The translations under genes were made by a program, and so were the position numbers. From contig OY101116.1 in the NCBI GenBank assembly GCA_956465555.1, forward strand, positions 434,001 to 498,000: a stretch of DNA of 64,000 bases, written 5' to 3'. The notes under the pieces are model-generated. The model was not told where the DNA came from. It worked only from the letters and a program-made list of their open reading frames with translations, and did no database searches. The DNA comes from Nitzschia sp. pyKryTriq1. Taxonomy: Eukaryota > Bacillariophyta > Bacillariophyceae > Bacillariales > Bacillariaceae. Below are positions 1 to 8,423 of the stretch, in pieces (positions within the stretch are counted from its first letter, which is position 1; each line of letters starts with the position of its first letter).

Positions 1-93
1 TCATTCATTCCACACACATCCACACACACACATTCATACAACATGTATATTCAGTATACAAGTACGCAGTGTATTCGTACAGATAGTACTTAC

Positions 94-475
94 TCGTTAC
101 AGGATTCCCCGTCAAACTGAGAAATTCTAGTTTGGAAGCCGCCTTTCCGAGATTCGAAATCTCCAGCAGCGATCCTATTTGATTGTAGCTCAATTCCAAG
201 TACTTGAGATGGGGCACGTTTTTGGATAGATTGGCGTGATCCAACGAGTCGATGAGATTGGAGCCCAACAACAAACTCGATAATCTCAAAAGTCTTGGAA
301 AGTTTTCGAGGCGTACGAGTCGATTGTCGGTGAAATCCATGGAATCAAAGGCATCTCGAGTGACCCCCAAGTGTTCGAGGGCTGGAATGGCGAGGCCCCG
401 CAAGACCAGCTCGCGTTCCCCCAGCGGATTGGTCCGTTGCTCGGACGATCCTAATAACTCGGCTGATAATCTCAT
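94..475 (-). CDS. SNRPA1: U2 snRNP A' protein (U2A'/Lea1), 5' exon only
   Basis: U2A' is a leucine-rich-repeat protein that pairs with U2B'' on stem-loop IV of U2 snRNA in the spliceosome. The N-terminus starts MRLSAELL and continues with the ERELVLRGLAIP and DFTDNRLVRLENFP blocks. These align with the first LRRs of human U2A' (RELDLRGYKIP, DFSDNEIRKLDGFP), and the exon ends on the family's TGNPVT segment. The reading frame continues into nonsense after that point, and a GTAAGT donor sits at 93-88, so the exon ends at 94. The rest of the gene (LRRs 4-5 and the C-terminal cap) lies beyond the left edge. Bases 1-93 are intron with a CA-rich run. The gene is head-to-head with the capping protein gene at 958. 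The identification rests on family recognition over about 127 residues. Confidence 0.85.
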
Positions 476-957
476 TCTGAATGAATAAGTGTTGTGTGTG
501 GATGGAGTGTATTTGGATTGGCCCCGCTGTTTGTGCCTACTGGATGGTGCACTATGGCCTTTTGTCCTACCGTATTTTATCGTTGGCCATGGTCAGACAA
601 GCACCTCCGATGAAAAAAAGAGAGGATGGATCGAGCGATCGCATCCGCCCATCGTCCGATCGCGCGGCTGCGGCTGAGCGGAACTCCTCCCTCCGATCCT
701 CACTTTTTGCGATTCCACATTCCCTCCGCTGTGCGAGCTCGCAGAGACCTCGCAATGCCTCGCGATCTTGCCCACGAGACATTTTCCGTCATTTTGAATT
801 TGACCATGATGACTGCATCAAGCAGCTGTGGAAAGGAGCGCAAGCGAGTGGGCGTTGCTCTCGGAATTGTGCCTCTTGTTTTTGCAACAAGACCACTGCA
901 TAATGCACATCACACATTCATACAATACGCACTGCTCGTACTATACTGATCGTAACA
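476..957. other. Spacer between head-to-head U2A' and CAPZA genes
   Basis: This 480-bp spacer must hold both promoters. It has a CpG-rich patch at about 630-690 with several GATCG/CGATCG words. No TATA box or known element could be assigned, and the ORFs inside look like chance. Confidence 0.5.
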
Positions 958-1728
958 ATGACCGAAGCTGCTACCGCTCAACTCTTGCATTCGTCCGCTC
1001 CCGGACAGTTTGACGCCATTGTGGCACAACTTGGACCCATCATGGGAGGCAGTAGCGTGGATACGTCTCCCTTGAAGCACGAGTGGCAACTCTCTCAAGG
1101 GATTGGTGTGGCTGGTACGAATGCTACTGTGGGTGCTGCGAATCCACTCGCCGCCGAACTCAAAGACAAGCTCCTCCAGTACCATCAAAATGCCTTTTCG
1201 GGAGCCGGTGGAAGAGGAGGGATCGCCAAAAAGGTTACCTCGCGAGTGTGGTTGCTGCCCGGTGCTGATGCTGGCCCCTCTCAATTCCGGCTATGCTCCT
1301 ATGCCGAAAAGTTGGATGCACAAAATATGCAAGCAGGACATTGGAAGTCGACGTGGACGATTACGCGTACTTCGGGTGCCGCCGAAGCGCGCGTAGAAGG
1401 AACGATTGATGTGCACACGCACCTGTACGAAGAGGGAAATACGCAACTGCAACTCTCCCAAACCTTCCCGGGAGAAGTTGTGAAAGAAGCGAAAAGTGAA
1501 ATGTTTGATAATCGTCGAGGAGGTCCTCCTACTTTAGCAAATGGAGTCTTACTCCGGATTGTGGAGTGTGAACATCAAATCTTGAGCATTTTGAAAGGAT
1601 TGCATGATTTGTCGGCGGACAGTTTGAAACAAATTAGACGCGTCTTGCCAATTACCAAGACGAAAATGAACTGGGAGGTGGAAGCTCAGCGTGGAGTCAA
1701 ACATCTCAAAAAGACGGCCAAGCGATAA
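958..1728 (+). CDS. CAPZA: F-actin capping protein subunit alpha
   Basis: This is the alpha subunit of the CapZ heterodimer, which binds barbed ends of actin filaments and blocks monomer exchange. The intronless 256-residue ORF is slightly shorter than the human protein (286). Recognition rests on the C-terminal half: a GHWKSTWTI block matches the family's GRWRSEWKF, IDVHTHLYEEGNTQLQL matches IQVHYYEDGNVQLV, and IRRVLPITKTKMNWE matches LRRQLPVTRTKIDWN, with the basic C-terminal tentacle after it. The N-terminal half (SAPGQFDAIV) matches the APPGEFNEVF block, but the middle is shortened. The beta subunit is not in the window. The gene runs tail-to-tail with the signal peptidase gene, with 142 bp between the stops. 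Confidence 0.92.
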   Translation: MTEAATAQLLHSSAPGQFDAIVAQLGPIMGGSSVDTSPLKHEWQLSQGIGVAGTNATVGAANPLAAELKDKLLQYHQNAFSGAGGRGGIAKKVTSRVWLLPGADAGPSQFRLCSYAEKLDAQNMQAGHWKSTWTITRTSGAAEARVEGTIDVHTHLYEEGNTQLQLSQTFPGEVVKEAKSEMFDNRRGGPPTLANGVLLRIVECEHQILSILKGLHDLSADSLKQIRRVLPITKTKMNWEVEAQRGVKHLKKTAKR

Positions 1729-1870
1729 GTCAATACATAAATATATACCGGTCCTGTACAATGGAATGCCAGAAGTGGACCTAAAAATGTAGAAAGGGAT
1801 AGACCGCCAATAGATACTGGTTTCTTTTGTATTCGTAGATTAGCTACTCCCCAATATTTCATGTCTGCTC

Positions 1871-3151
1871 CTACTTCCCACTCCTCGACTCGACACTATC
1901 GTTGTCATCACGGACCTTCTTCTCGTCATTCTCTTGTTTTTCTTGACTTGAAATCCGATAAAAGTTGAAGGGTTTGCCCAAATACTCTTCTGCCGTCGCA
2001 AAAGGTTTCGGCCGCGGCATGCTACGAATCCATTTCGACTGACGACTCGGCATTCCTTCGAAATACACATTGTCCGTCCATGGCCAAAGTCGCAACAGCA
2101 AACGTCCACAAATCCAAGCCATGGGAATGGGACCATATTGTCGAGAATCGAGCGAAAAGGGGGGACAATCTCCTTCGAGCCAAACATGGTGAGGCGGAAC
2201 CACCAAGGTTCGGCGCACAGCTGTAATATCGTTGGGGGAAAGATCCCAAGAATCCGTATCCTTTGTAGACTGATGATGATGATGGTCATGTGATCCATCC
2301 CGGGCATCATCCACCTCCCTTTTGGCGCTCTTTGGCCAGACAATCCCATATCGATTCCGACTGTCGGTTTGTTGATTTGGTTGCGGTTCTTGTTGTTGAT
2401 CGTACAATTGGGCATACTCTCCATAACGCTGGACGACATCCCCGGGCATGCCAATAATTCGTTTGCACGAGATTCGTCCAGTTTGTGTATCCTTCCACAA
2501 GACGACATCTCCAACTTGTAAATTCCAAAAGGAGAGTACGTTTAAAGCTCGACACCAAGCTCCCGTTTCCACCAGCCACAAATCTCCAATGAATTGAATC
2601 GTTGGCAACATGCTGGGGCCTAAACTGGCTTGGACGGTATACGGAGAAATATCCGGATTGGTCAGAAGATACCCAAAGACACATGCCAGAGGCAATCGAT
2701 AGAGAAGAAGAGTCCATAAATGATCTTGATTCAGACGTTGCCCACTGCCCAAAACACGAATATGTAGCAATTCTCGGAGTCGCCGTTGCAGCCCCTGCAC
2801 CATACGACTGGCCGGGGTTCTCACAGAAGACAAAGACGACGACGATGATGATTCAAGTTGCTGTTTCGCTTCAGCTTGTTCTCGTCGTCGTTCCTTGTTG
2901 CGTTGTTTGCGCTCCAAAGCACGTCGTTCGGCTCGTGACAGTTGCTGTTTGTTCAAGGAAGGAACTCGGGTAGAAGAATGAAAGGGGCGTCGTCGTGCCG
3001 GAAGAAGTAGCACTGGTATTCGGGCAAGAGGTTTTGCAGTAAAAGTAAAAGTACAAGTAGCACCGGTGCTAGTTCTGATGGTGGTCGAACTCGTAAGACT
3101 ATGTATGCTGCTTGTGCGCAAAAGTATTGTTCGGAAGCATTGTCCTCGCAT
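1871..3151 (-). CDS. Mitochondrial inner-membrane-peptidase-like S26 signal peptidase (IMP1 type)
   Basis: This serine-lysine peptidase of family S26 would remove sorting signals at the mitochondrial inner membrane. From the first ATG at 3151 the protein has 426 residues. It opens with an Arg/Ser/Thr-rich, acid-poor region typical of a mitochondrial presequence, followed by a basic stretch. The catalytic part is clear: GPSMLPT (nucleophile Ser about residue 180), VGDVVLW, ISCKRIIGMPGD (general-base Lys about 230), then a 60-residue His/Gln-rich insert, and HVWLEGD plus DSRQYGPIP, the box E signature of IMP1. The usual IMP1 is about 170 residues, so the long N-terminus and the insert are unusual. 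A plastid thylakoidal peptidase is the main alternative, but the CKRIIGMPGD and YGPIP details favour IMP1. An open frame continues upstream to 3307 without another ATG. Confidence 0.85.
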   Translation of the reverse strand: MRGQCFRTILLRTSSIHSLTSSTTIRTSTGATCTFTFTAKPLARIPVLLLPARRRPFHSSTRVPSLNKQQLSRAERRALERKQRNKERRREQAEAKQQLESSSSSSLSSVRTPASRMVQGLQRRLRELLHIRVLGSGQRLNQDHLWTLLLYRLPLACVFGYLLTNPDISPYTVQASLGPSMLPTIQFIGDLWLVETGAWCRALNVLSFWNLQVGDVVLWKDTQTGRISCKRIIGMPGDVVQRYGEYAQLYDQQQEPQPNQQTDSRNRYGIVWPKSAKREVDDARDGSHDHHHHQSTKDTDSWDLSPNDITAVRRTLVVPPHHVWLEGDCPPFSLDSRQYGPIPMAWICGRLLLRLWPWTDNVYFEGMPSRQSKWIRSMPRPKPFATAEEYLGKPFNFYRISSQEKQENDEKKVRDDNDSVESRSGK

Positions 3152-3830
3152 TTTTTCTCTACTGTCTGTAGACAAAATGATTTCGCCGGCAGGCACCACG
3201 TCGGGATGGGACCAAATCCATCGGATAGGTATGATGAATGTTCTGGTACAGTAAACTGCGAGCGGGAGAGCGGGAGCGATAAACGCGATTGTCCACGATG
3301 CAAACACTCACACCCCAACACATTTCAACATGGGTGATCGGTGGAAGATGATGTATTGGAATGGCCGGGACACGTGTAGGGTTTGCGGTTCGGCTGTGTT
3401 TTTTTTTTTACCCCACGCGATCGCGATGTTTGTGCGCCGGATCGTATTGGTATTTCGCTTGTCTTCATGGATGGATATTATATAAAAATCTTTCGTTCCG
3501 ATGCAGGCAGAAGAGTGCACATTGAATATAATATAATAATATTATATTACTGTATATAAGCCTCGACATGACTAATCAGACTGCTAAACATGATGGACCT
3601 GCTGCTTGGTTGGACAACAATAGTGAACTGGGGCAAGGGAACTAACCTACAACATTGGTGTCGAGTATCTCTACCTGGGCAGAACAACAACACCAAGACG
3701 GGCAAGATCTATTCTGCCAAGGTTGCACAACAAGGGATCCGAACGATAGATCTGTTAAATTTATCAAGGAGGGGGGTATCAGTGGAAAGATCCCCAACAA
3801 CAACATCTCTCTTTTCATCTTACTATAACC
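3152..3830. other. Spacer between divergent genes
   Basis: This AT-rich spacer separates the peptidase start and the ORF at 3831. It has a T9 run near 3400 and a TATAATATAATAATATTATATTA palindrome-like block at about 3527-3549 that could melt easily. A short unsupported ORF (3590-3877) overlaps the next gene's start and resembles nothing. Confidence 0.4.
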
Positions 3831-4556
3831 ATGTCGTCATCTTCTTCACCCTCTCCATCAACGCATGTTGTGTCTGATTTGCTGCAGTTGCACGAATCTC
3901 CGCATGTGGGAGAGGAAAGAGACGATGGTGACGTTAAAAAAAACCCCGCCAACGACAGCCACTACCCGAGCACGGTCGGTATCTCACAGCCAAAGTCCCC
4001 TTGGGAAGGCAGTGAGTCCAACCACGTGTCTTGTATGACAGGGTATGAGGTAGTTGATGGCAAACCTTTTTATTCCTTGTTGCCTGTCTCCACATGTGAT
4101 CGTATTGGGAAGAAGGATGCCAAACCATGTAAAGACAAAGTGAAGCCTTCCATCAACTTTGGAAGAAAAGTTCAACAAATTGAAGATCGCGTAGGTCTTG
4201 GATTGCCGATGACATGCGGATACAATTTGATTGGTGACACCACTGGATGGAATCCACTGGTGATGTTTGGTCTCATGGTTTTCGCTGTGCCAATTGAACA
4301 TCAAAGTGTTCATCACTTTTTTGGGTGGGCATTCCACCACTACACAGCGGTACCAATGCTGGTTTCAAGTGAAGGGCAGGTGCGTCTCTCAAACAATGAC
4401 ACATTGTACATTAAACCCTTTATCGTTGGAGCCTGGGGAGCTTTCGGAGGTTCAAAAGAGGCCCGCTTGCGACAAGAACGCCTCCAACAACTATCGCAAC
4501 CAGGGACTAAACCAGTCAATTATTTAGTCAAAACAGTCAAAGTTCTAATCAGATGA
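3831..4556 (+). CDS. Unrecognised protein, 241 aa
   Basis: I do not recognise this protein. The ORF is intact from an ATG at 3831 in the context ACCATGTC, which suits initiation. The first about 60 residues are Ser/Pro/Asp/Glu-rich and likely disordered. Then comes a compact block with Cys and Gly residues (YEVVDGKPFYSLLPVSTCDRI; LPMTCGYNLIGDTTGWNP). A hydrophobic stretch follows (PLVMFGLMVFAVPIEHQ, about residues 141-158) that could be one membrane segment. Next are an aromatic/His-rich piece (HHFFGWAFHHYTAVPM), a Gly-rich GAWGAFGG and a charged tail. Composition and codon use look like those of the neighbours, so I treat it as a real lineage-specific gene. Confidence 0.55.
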   Translation: MSSSSSPSPSTHVVSDLLQLHESPHVGEERDDGDVKKNPANDSHYPSTVGISQPKSPWEGSESNHVSCMTGYEVVDGKPFYSLLPVSTCDRIGKKDAKPCKDKVKPSINFGRKVQQIEDRVGLGLPMTCGYNLIGDTTGWNPLVMFGLMVFAVPIEHQSVHHFFGWAFHHYTAVPMLVSSEGQVRLSNNDTLYIKPFIVGAWGAFGGSKEARLRQERLQQLSQPGTKPVNYLVKTVKVLIR

Positions 4557-5168
4557 GTCAATGGTCAATGGTCGATGGATCTTTTTCGTTGACGATGATG
4601 ATGCGATGATTCGCGATCTCGTCTCTGCGGGCTGACGGCCTGACGCAGTTGTCAACTGGGCGACTCCTTCGACTTCATCTGCATTCACGAGGTCTCGAGA
4701 CGGAGCTCTCGCCGTTGGCGCACTGCGCAGAGAGCGAGAGACGCGGTGAACGGTGAAAGGCAGGTGAACGGGACGCGTGATGAGACGCGAGACAGCAAAA
4801 TGAGAGGCGACAATGGCGAGTGAGCCGAGAGATGTGGCGTGTGAGATGTGAGATGATGAGGAGCTGTGGTGAGATGTGAGAGGTATTAAAATAAACGCCA
4901 ATAATCCATCACATACAGTCAGCACTCCTCCTGTGGCCTACCTGTACATCCACAACTGCAGTACAACTGTGTTCCTTCCACCACCGAAAGCAGCCCTTTC
5001 AGTAGATTGATACCGGTACAAGTACTGCACTTGGCGCGTTATTGGAGAGAAGGAAAGCACAAGCTTGTTGCTGTTGAGGACCAAGAAGTGTAAGTGCCTT
5101 GACGACGACTCTTGACTGGCACCCCTGGCTGTGGATCGCAAACACCGATCGGTTTCCACCCCATCATC
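4557..5168. other. Spacer upstream of TAF5
   Basis: Purine-rich on the plus strand, with the word GTGAGATGTGAGA at about 4838-4880 repeated twice and many GAGACG/GCGAGA words around 4690-4800. An ACCGGTAC-AAGTAC motif lies at about 5011-5026, of the type seen in many spacers here. Apparent upstream coding frames start only at non-ATG codons. Confidence 0.4.
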
Positions 5169-8100
5169 ATGTCTGGAGTGTCATCTCCTATGGGTGCCAC
5201 GCCGATGGATACTTCCGGCAGTGGCATGACTCCTACTGGCAATGCACCATCCAACAACGTCATGGATACCAGCCAGTCTTCGCAACGATCGGCGGCGGCT
5301 GCTAGTAGTGGCAACCCTCCCGCTGCGGGCGGTAGCAAATACAATCCCACTGATCAAGCCGTCTTGGAGTACTTGAAATCCAAAGGCATGGGAAGTGCTG
5401 TTTTGGAACTGCAATCCAAACTCAAAGACGATCAAGGCGACGATCCTAGTACAAAATCATCGGCTAGACTTTTGAAAGAACAGCTCGAACAAGAAGAAGA
5501 CCAATCCCGCAATCAACGATTGGCATTGACCAAAGCGACCGGCGGAGGATTTGGATATGATCTCGATGCGGCCGCACCCATTATTCAGTGGGGTGTTCCG
5601 GACACGCCAGCTCCGGTCGCCCCCAAGGGATTGGGAGTGCACGAAGCCAGAGCGTATTTGGATGCCTTTTGTGCCTTGCAATTATGGGTCTTGAATCTAC
5701 CCGACGATTCTCTAGGCGGAGGCGTCAATGCGCAATCGCAGTCCTCGGATGCCATTGCCAAGGCCAAGCAACTGATTGAGCAGGGACAAGAAGATCCGAC
5801 TCAACAAGTATCCCTGACGACACTGATTGAGGAAATCTCCAAACCATCCGCCTCCTCCGAGACGGGAGCGGCTGCAGGTAGCGGCAGTAGTGCGAATAAT
5901 GTGCAGAGCTTTCAACTGCCACCCTCGGCCAAGCCAGAGTTACTGGCTGTTACCTTTGCCTTATTGGTGCATACTTACTGCGAATTGCTGGAAGTGGGTA
6001 TGGAAACGACGGCACATGTGCTGAGGGATGCCTTTCGTCCCATTTATGAACCCCTCTATGGGGAAGCCATGAAGGATCTCTATAAATGTTATACGACGGA
6101 AGATATGGTCAGACTCAACACCCACAACAGTCAACACATGGAAGCTTTACAGGGACTCAAGAGTATTCTCGTTCAGATTGCTTCTCTCCAACTCCGCCGA
6201 GAAGAAGTTTCTCTCGCCAAAGTCTCGGATCCTCAACAGCAGCAAGCCCAAAAGGCCAAAATTCAAGAATACAATCAAACCATTGCCATTCTACAACAAA
6301 AACACAGTGAATTATCCAAACGTGCTTCTCAAGCCTTTGATCGCATGTACGATCTTCCCTTTTTAAGGCGGGCCCGAGCCGTCCGATGGCAACTGACCAT
6401 GTCGACCGCCTCGTACGGTCTACTTGCGGCCTTTCTCAATTCGACCAGTCTGCAATCCTCACTCTTGGCCATGAGTACGTTGTTGCAAACCAAATGTGAA
6501 TTGCATGTGGAACGACGAGAGCCGCTGCCCTTTACTCCCGCCATTGTCTTGGACGACAATCGGGACAAGCGCCATCCCGACTTGAACGAGACTGCCTTGG
6601 TCAATTGGGCCACTCCTGTCCCTCCTTCGGCACTCAAAAGGGAAATGGAGTTGACGGAACCAGAAAAGCCATTCCCACCATTTCATTTGCAAGAGGAATA
6701 TGACGATGAACGGTCGGCACGACGAGACAAACGATCCGTCGAATTTAATCGGGCCTTGCTGATTCATGGATTCCGACGACTGGAAGCGCTGGAGCGCAAA
6801 CGAGAATTTGATGTCATGGCGCATCCCAATTCCGAAAAGAAAACAGGCGATGGTACTGGTGGCGACGAGGAAGATAAGGATAACGAAGAAGCGGTGATCA
6901 GTCGATCGTATCAGCTGGCCAATCCCTTGGAACCAAGTATCCTCTTGTTGACACTCTGTGCCAATGATGTTAAAGACGAGGGAGGGAGCAATAAGACAAG
7001 CAAGAGGCGAACCACCTCGACGCTACCAGATGGCCATTCTTCTTCGACTGCAGCAGGACGCAAACCCACCATGTCTACTTCCTTGTGGGAAGAAGCCGGT
7101 ATTGGATTGACCTGTGCCAAATTGGCCCCTCCGGATGGGCGTCGGATAGCCGTGGGATGCGATGATGCGGCCGTGCGTATCTGGGACTTGACGAAAGACA
7201 AAGAGACGAAGGGGGCTTCCAAAGAAGTCTGCCAAGTTTTGTTGGGACACAAAAATGGATTCCCGGTATTCGATGTCAGCTGGAACAAGGATGGACGCTC
7301 ATTGTTGAGTGCGGGCGGGGATGGTTCGATCCGATTATGGGATACCATGGCCCAGGGACCGTTTGGACAGGTATATGACGATCCATTGACACCTCCTTCT
7401 TCCAGCACGTCGCCCAAGAAATCATCAGACAACAAACCTCTAACGAATGCCATTGCCAAGGAAGCGTTGACCAAGTCGACGGCGGCATTGCAAGAAGCCC
7501 GCCACCAGCCGGATATGAGCGTCCCCGGACTCAAACCGGAAAGTACCTCTTACCAGAGCGGGGCCGCCCTAGCTGTCTATCGGGGACATGCGCCGAATAC
7601 TCCCGTCTGGTCCGTTGCCTTTGCTCCAAGTGGATATTACTTTGCATCAGCCGGAGGAGATGCGACAGCCCGATTGTGGACGACTGATCGGCCCACTCCG
7701 GTTCGGCTCTTTGCAGGGCACACGTCGGATTGCGTTCATTCCGTCTGCTTTCATCCCAACACAAACTACATTTTGACGGGAAGTGAAGACAGGACGGCGC
7801 GTCTCTGGGATATTCAGACTGGCCGATGCGTCCGTCTGTTGAACGGGTGCAAAACTGGAATCCATAAAGTCCAAGTAGATCCTACTGGCAAATACGCAGT
7901 TGGGGCGGATGCGATGGGAACGATTCACATGTGGGATTTGGGCACGGGCAAGAAAGTGACCGAATTTCGAGCCAAGAACATGTCGGCCGGAGCCTCGCGC
8001 GATACCAAGAGCAATTGGGGAATGCTTCATGCCATGGCGTTCAGTGCATGTGGAACCGCCTTGGCCACGGGTGGGGACGATCAGTGTGTTCGTATTTGGG

Positions 8101-8270
8101 ATATTCAGCAAGTGCTTCGCGGGAAAAGCCCGGTAGTGGAATACCCTCGAAAGTCCTTTCCGACCCGACGCACCATGATTTTGGACTTGGAATTCACCAA
8201 ACGGAATCTACTACTGTCGGCGGGAAAGTACATTTCGGCCGTGCCCCTTTTTAATCCCATTTCGGACTAA
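5169..8270 (+). CDS. TAF5: TFIID subunit TAF5 (NTD2 + WD40)
   Basis: TAF5 is a scaffold of the general transcription factor TFIID (and of SAGA in animals). The first ATG is at 5169, giving 1033 residues against about 800 in human or yeast. Domains in order: a disordered Ser/Gly/Met N-terminus; a LisH-like helix (TDQAVLEYLKSKGMGSAV, about residues 60-80); and the TAF5 NTD2 helical domain (from FCALQLWVLNL to GEAMKDLYKCYTTEDMVRL, about 170-350), with low-complexity inserts. Next are a linker and at least six WD40 repeats from about residue 640, with clear ends SIRLWDT, TARLWTT, TARLWDI, TIHMWDL and VRIWDI. The extra length comes from linkers and an insert between the second and third blades. 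No intron is needed. The gene is convergent with the methyltransferase at 8424. Confidence 0.93.
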   Translation: MSGVSSPMGATPMDTSGSGMTPTGNAPSNNVMDTSQSSQRSAAAASSGNPPAAGGSKYNPTDQAVLEYLKSKGMGSAVLELQSKLKDDQGDDPSTKSSARLLKEQLEQEEDQSRNQRLALTKATGGGFGYDLDAAAPIIQWGVPDTPAPVAPKGLGVHEARAYLDAFCALQLWVLNLPDDSLGGGVNAQSQSSDAIAKAKQLIEQGQEDPTQQVSLTTLIEEISKPSASSETGAAAGSGSSANNVQSFQLPPSAKPELLAVTFALLVHTYCELLEVGMETTAHVLRDAFRPIYEPLYGEAMKDLYKCYTTEDMVRLNTHNSQHMEALQGLKSILVQIASLQLRREEVSLAKVSDPQQQQAQKAKIQEYNQTIAILQQKHSELSKRASQAFDRMYDLPFLRRARAVRWQLTMSTASYGLLAAFLNSTSLQSSLLAMSTLLQTKCELHVERREPLPFTPAIVLDDNRDKRHPDLNETALVNWATPVPPSALKREMELTEPEKPFPPFHLQEEYDDERSARRDKRSVEFNRALLIHGFRRLEALERKREFDVMAHPNSEKKTGDGTGGDEEDKDNEEAVISRSYQLANPLEPSILLLTLCANDVKDEGGSNKTSKRRTTSTLPDGHSSSTAAGRKPTMSTSLWEEAGIGLTCAKLAPPDGRRIAVGCDDAAVRIWDLTKDKETKGASKEVCQVLLGHKNGFPVFDVSWNKDGRSLLSAGGDGSIRLWDTMAQGPFGQVYDDPLTPPSSSTSPKKSSDNKPLTNAIAKEALTKSTAALQEARHQPDMSVPGLKPESTSYQSGAALAVYRGHAPNTPVWSVAFAPSGYYFASAGGDATARLWTTDRPTPVRLFAGHTSDCVHSVCFHPNTNYILTGSEDRTARLWDIQTGRCVRLLNGCKTGIHKVQVDPTGKYAVGADAMGTIHMWDLGTGKKVTEFRAKNMSAGASRDTKSNWGMLHAMAFSACGTALATGGDDQCVRIWDIQQVLRGKSPVVEYPRKSFPTRRTMILDLEFTKRNLLLSAGKYISAVPLFNPISD

Positions 8271-8423
8271 AAGGGTGCAGGGGAATGAAAACGATACTCA
8301 ACGATAATAGTAACTGATACGCTCTAATTTCACCGGTACCTGTACTCTTAAAAAACAATTTCAAAGTCTTACTAGATTTCGTTAGAGAATGAATAGGTCC
8401 GCTGGAACCAAAGACTTTTCACA

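Noticed and set aside
3720-3790. Possible tRNA-like segment
   Set aside because: A GGATCCGAAC stretch recalled a T-arm, but no acceptor or anticodon stem could be built.
5112-5168. Longer TAF5 start
   Set aside because: The frame is open but begins at TTG; the first ATG is 5169.
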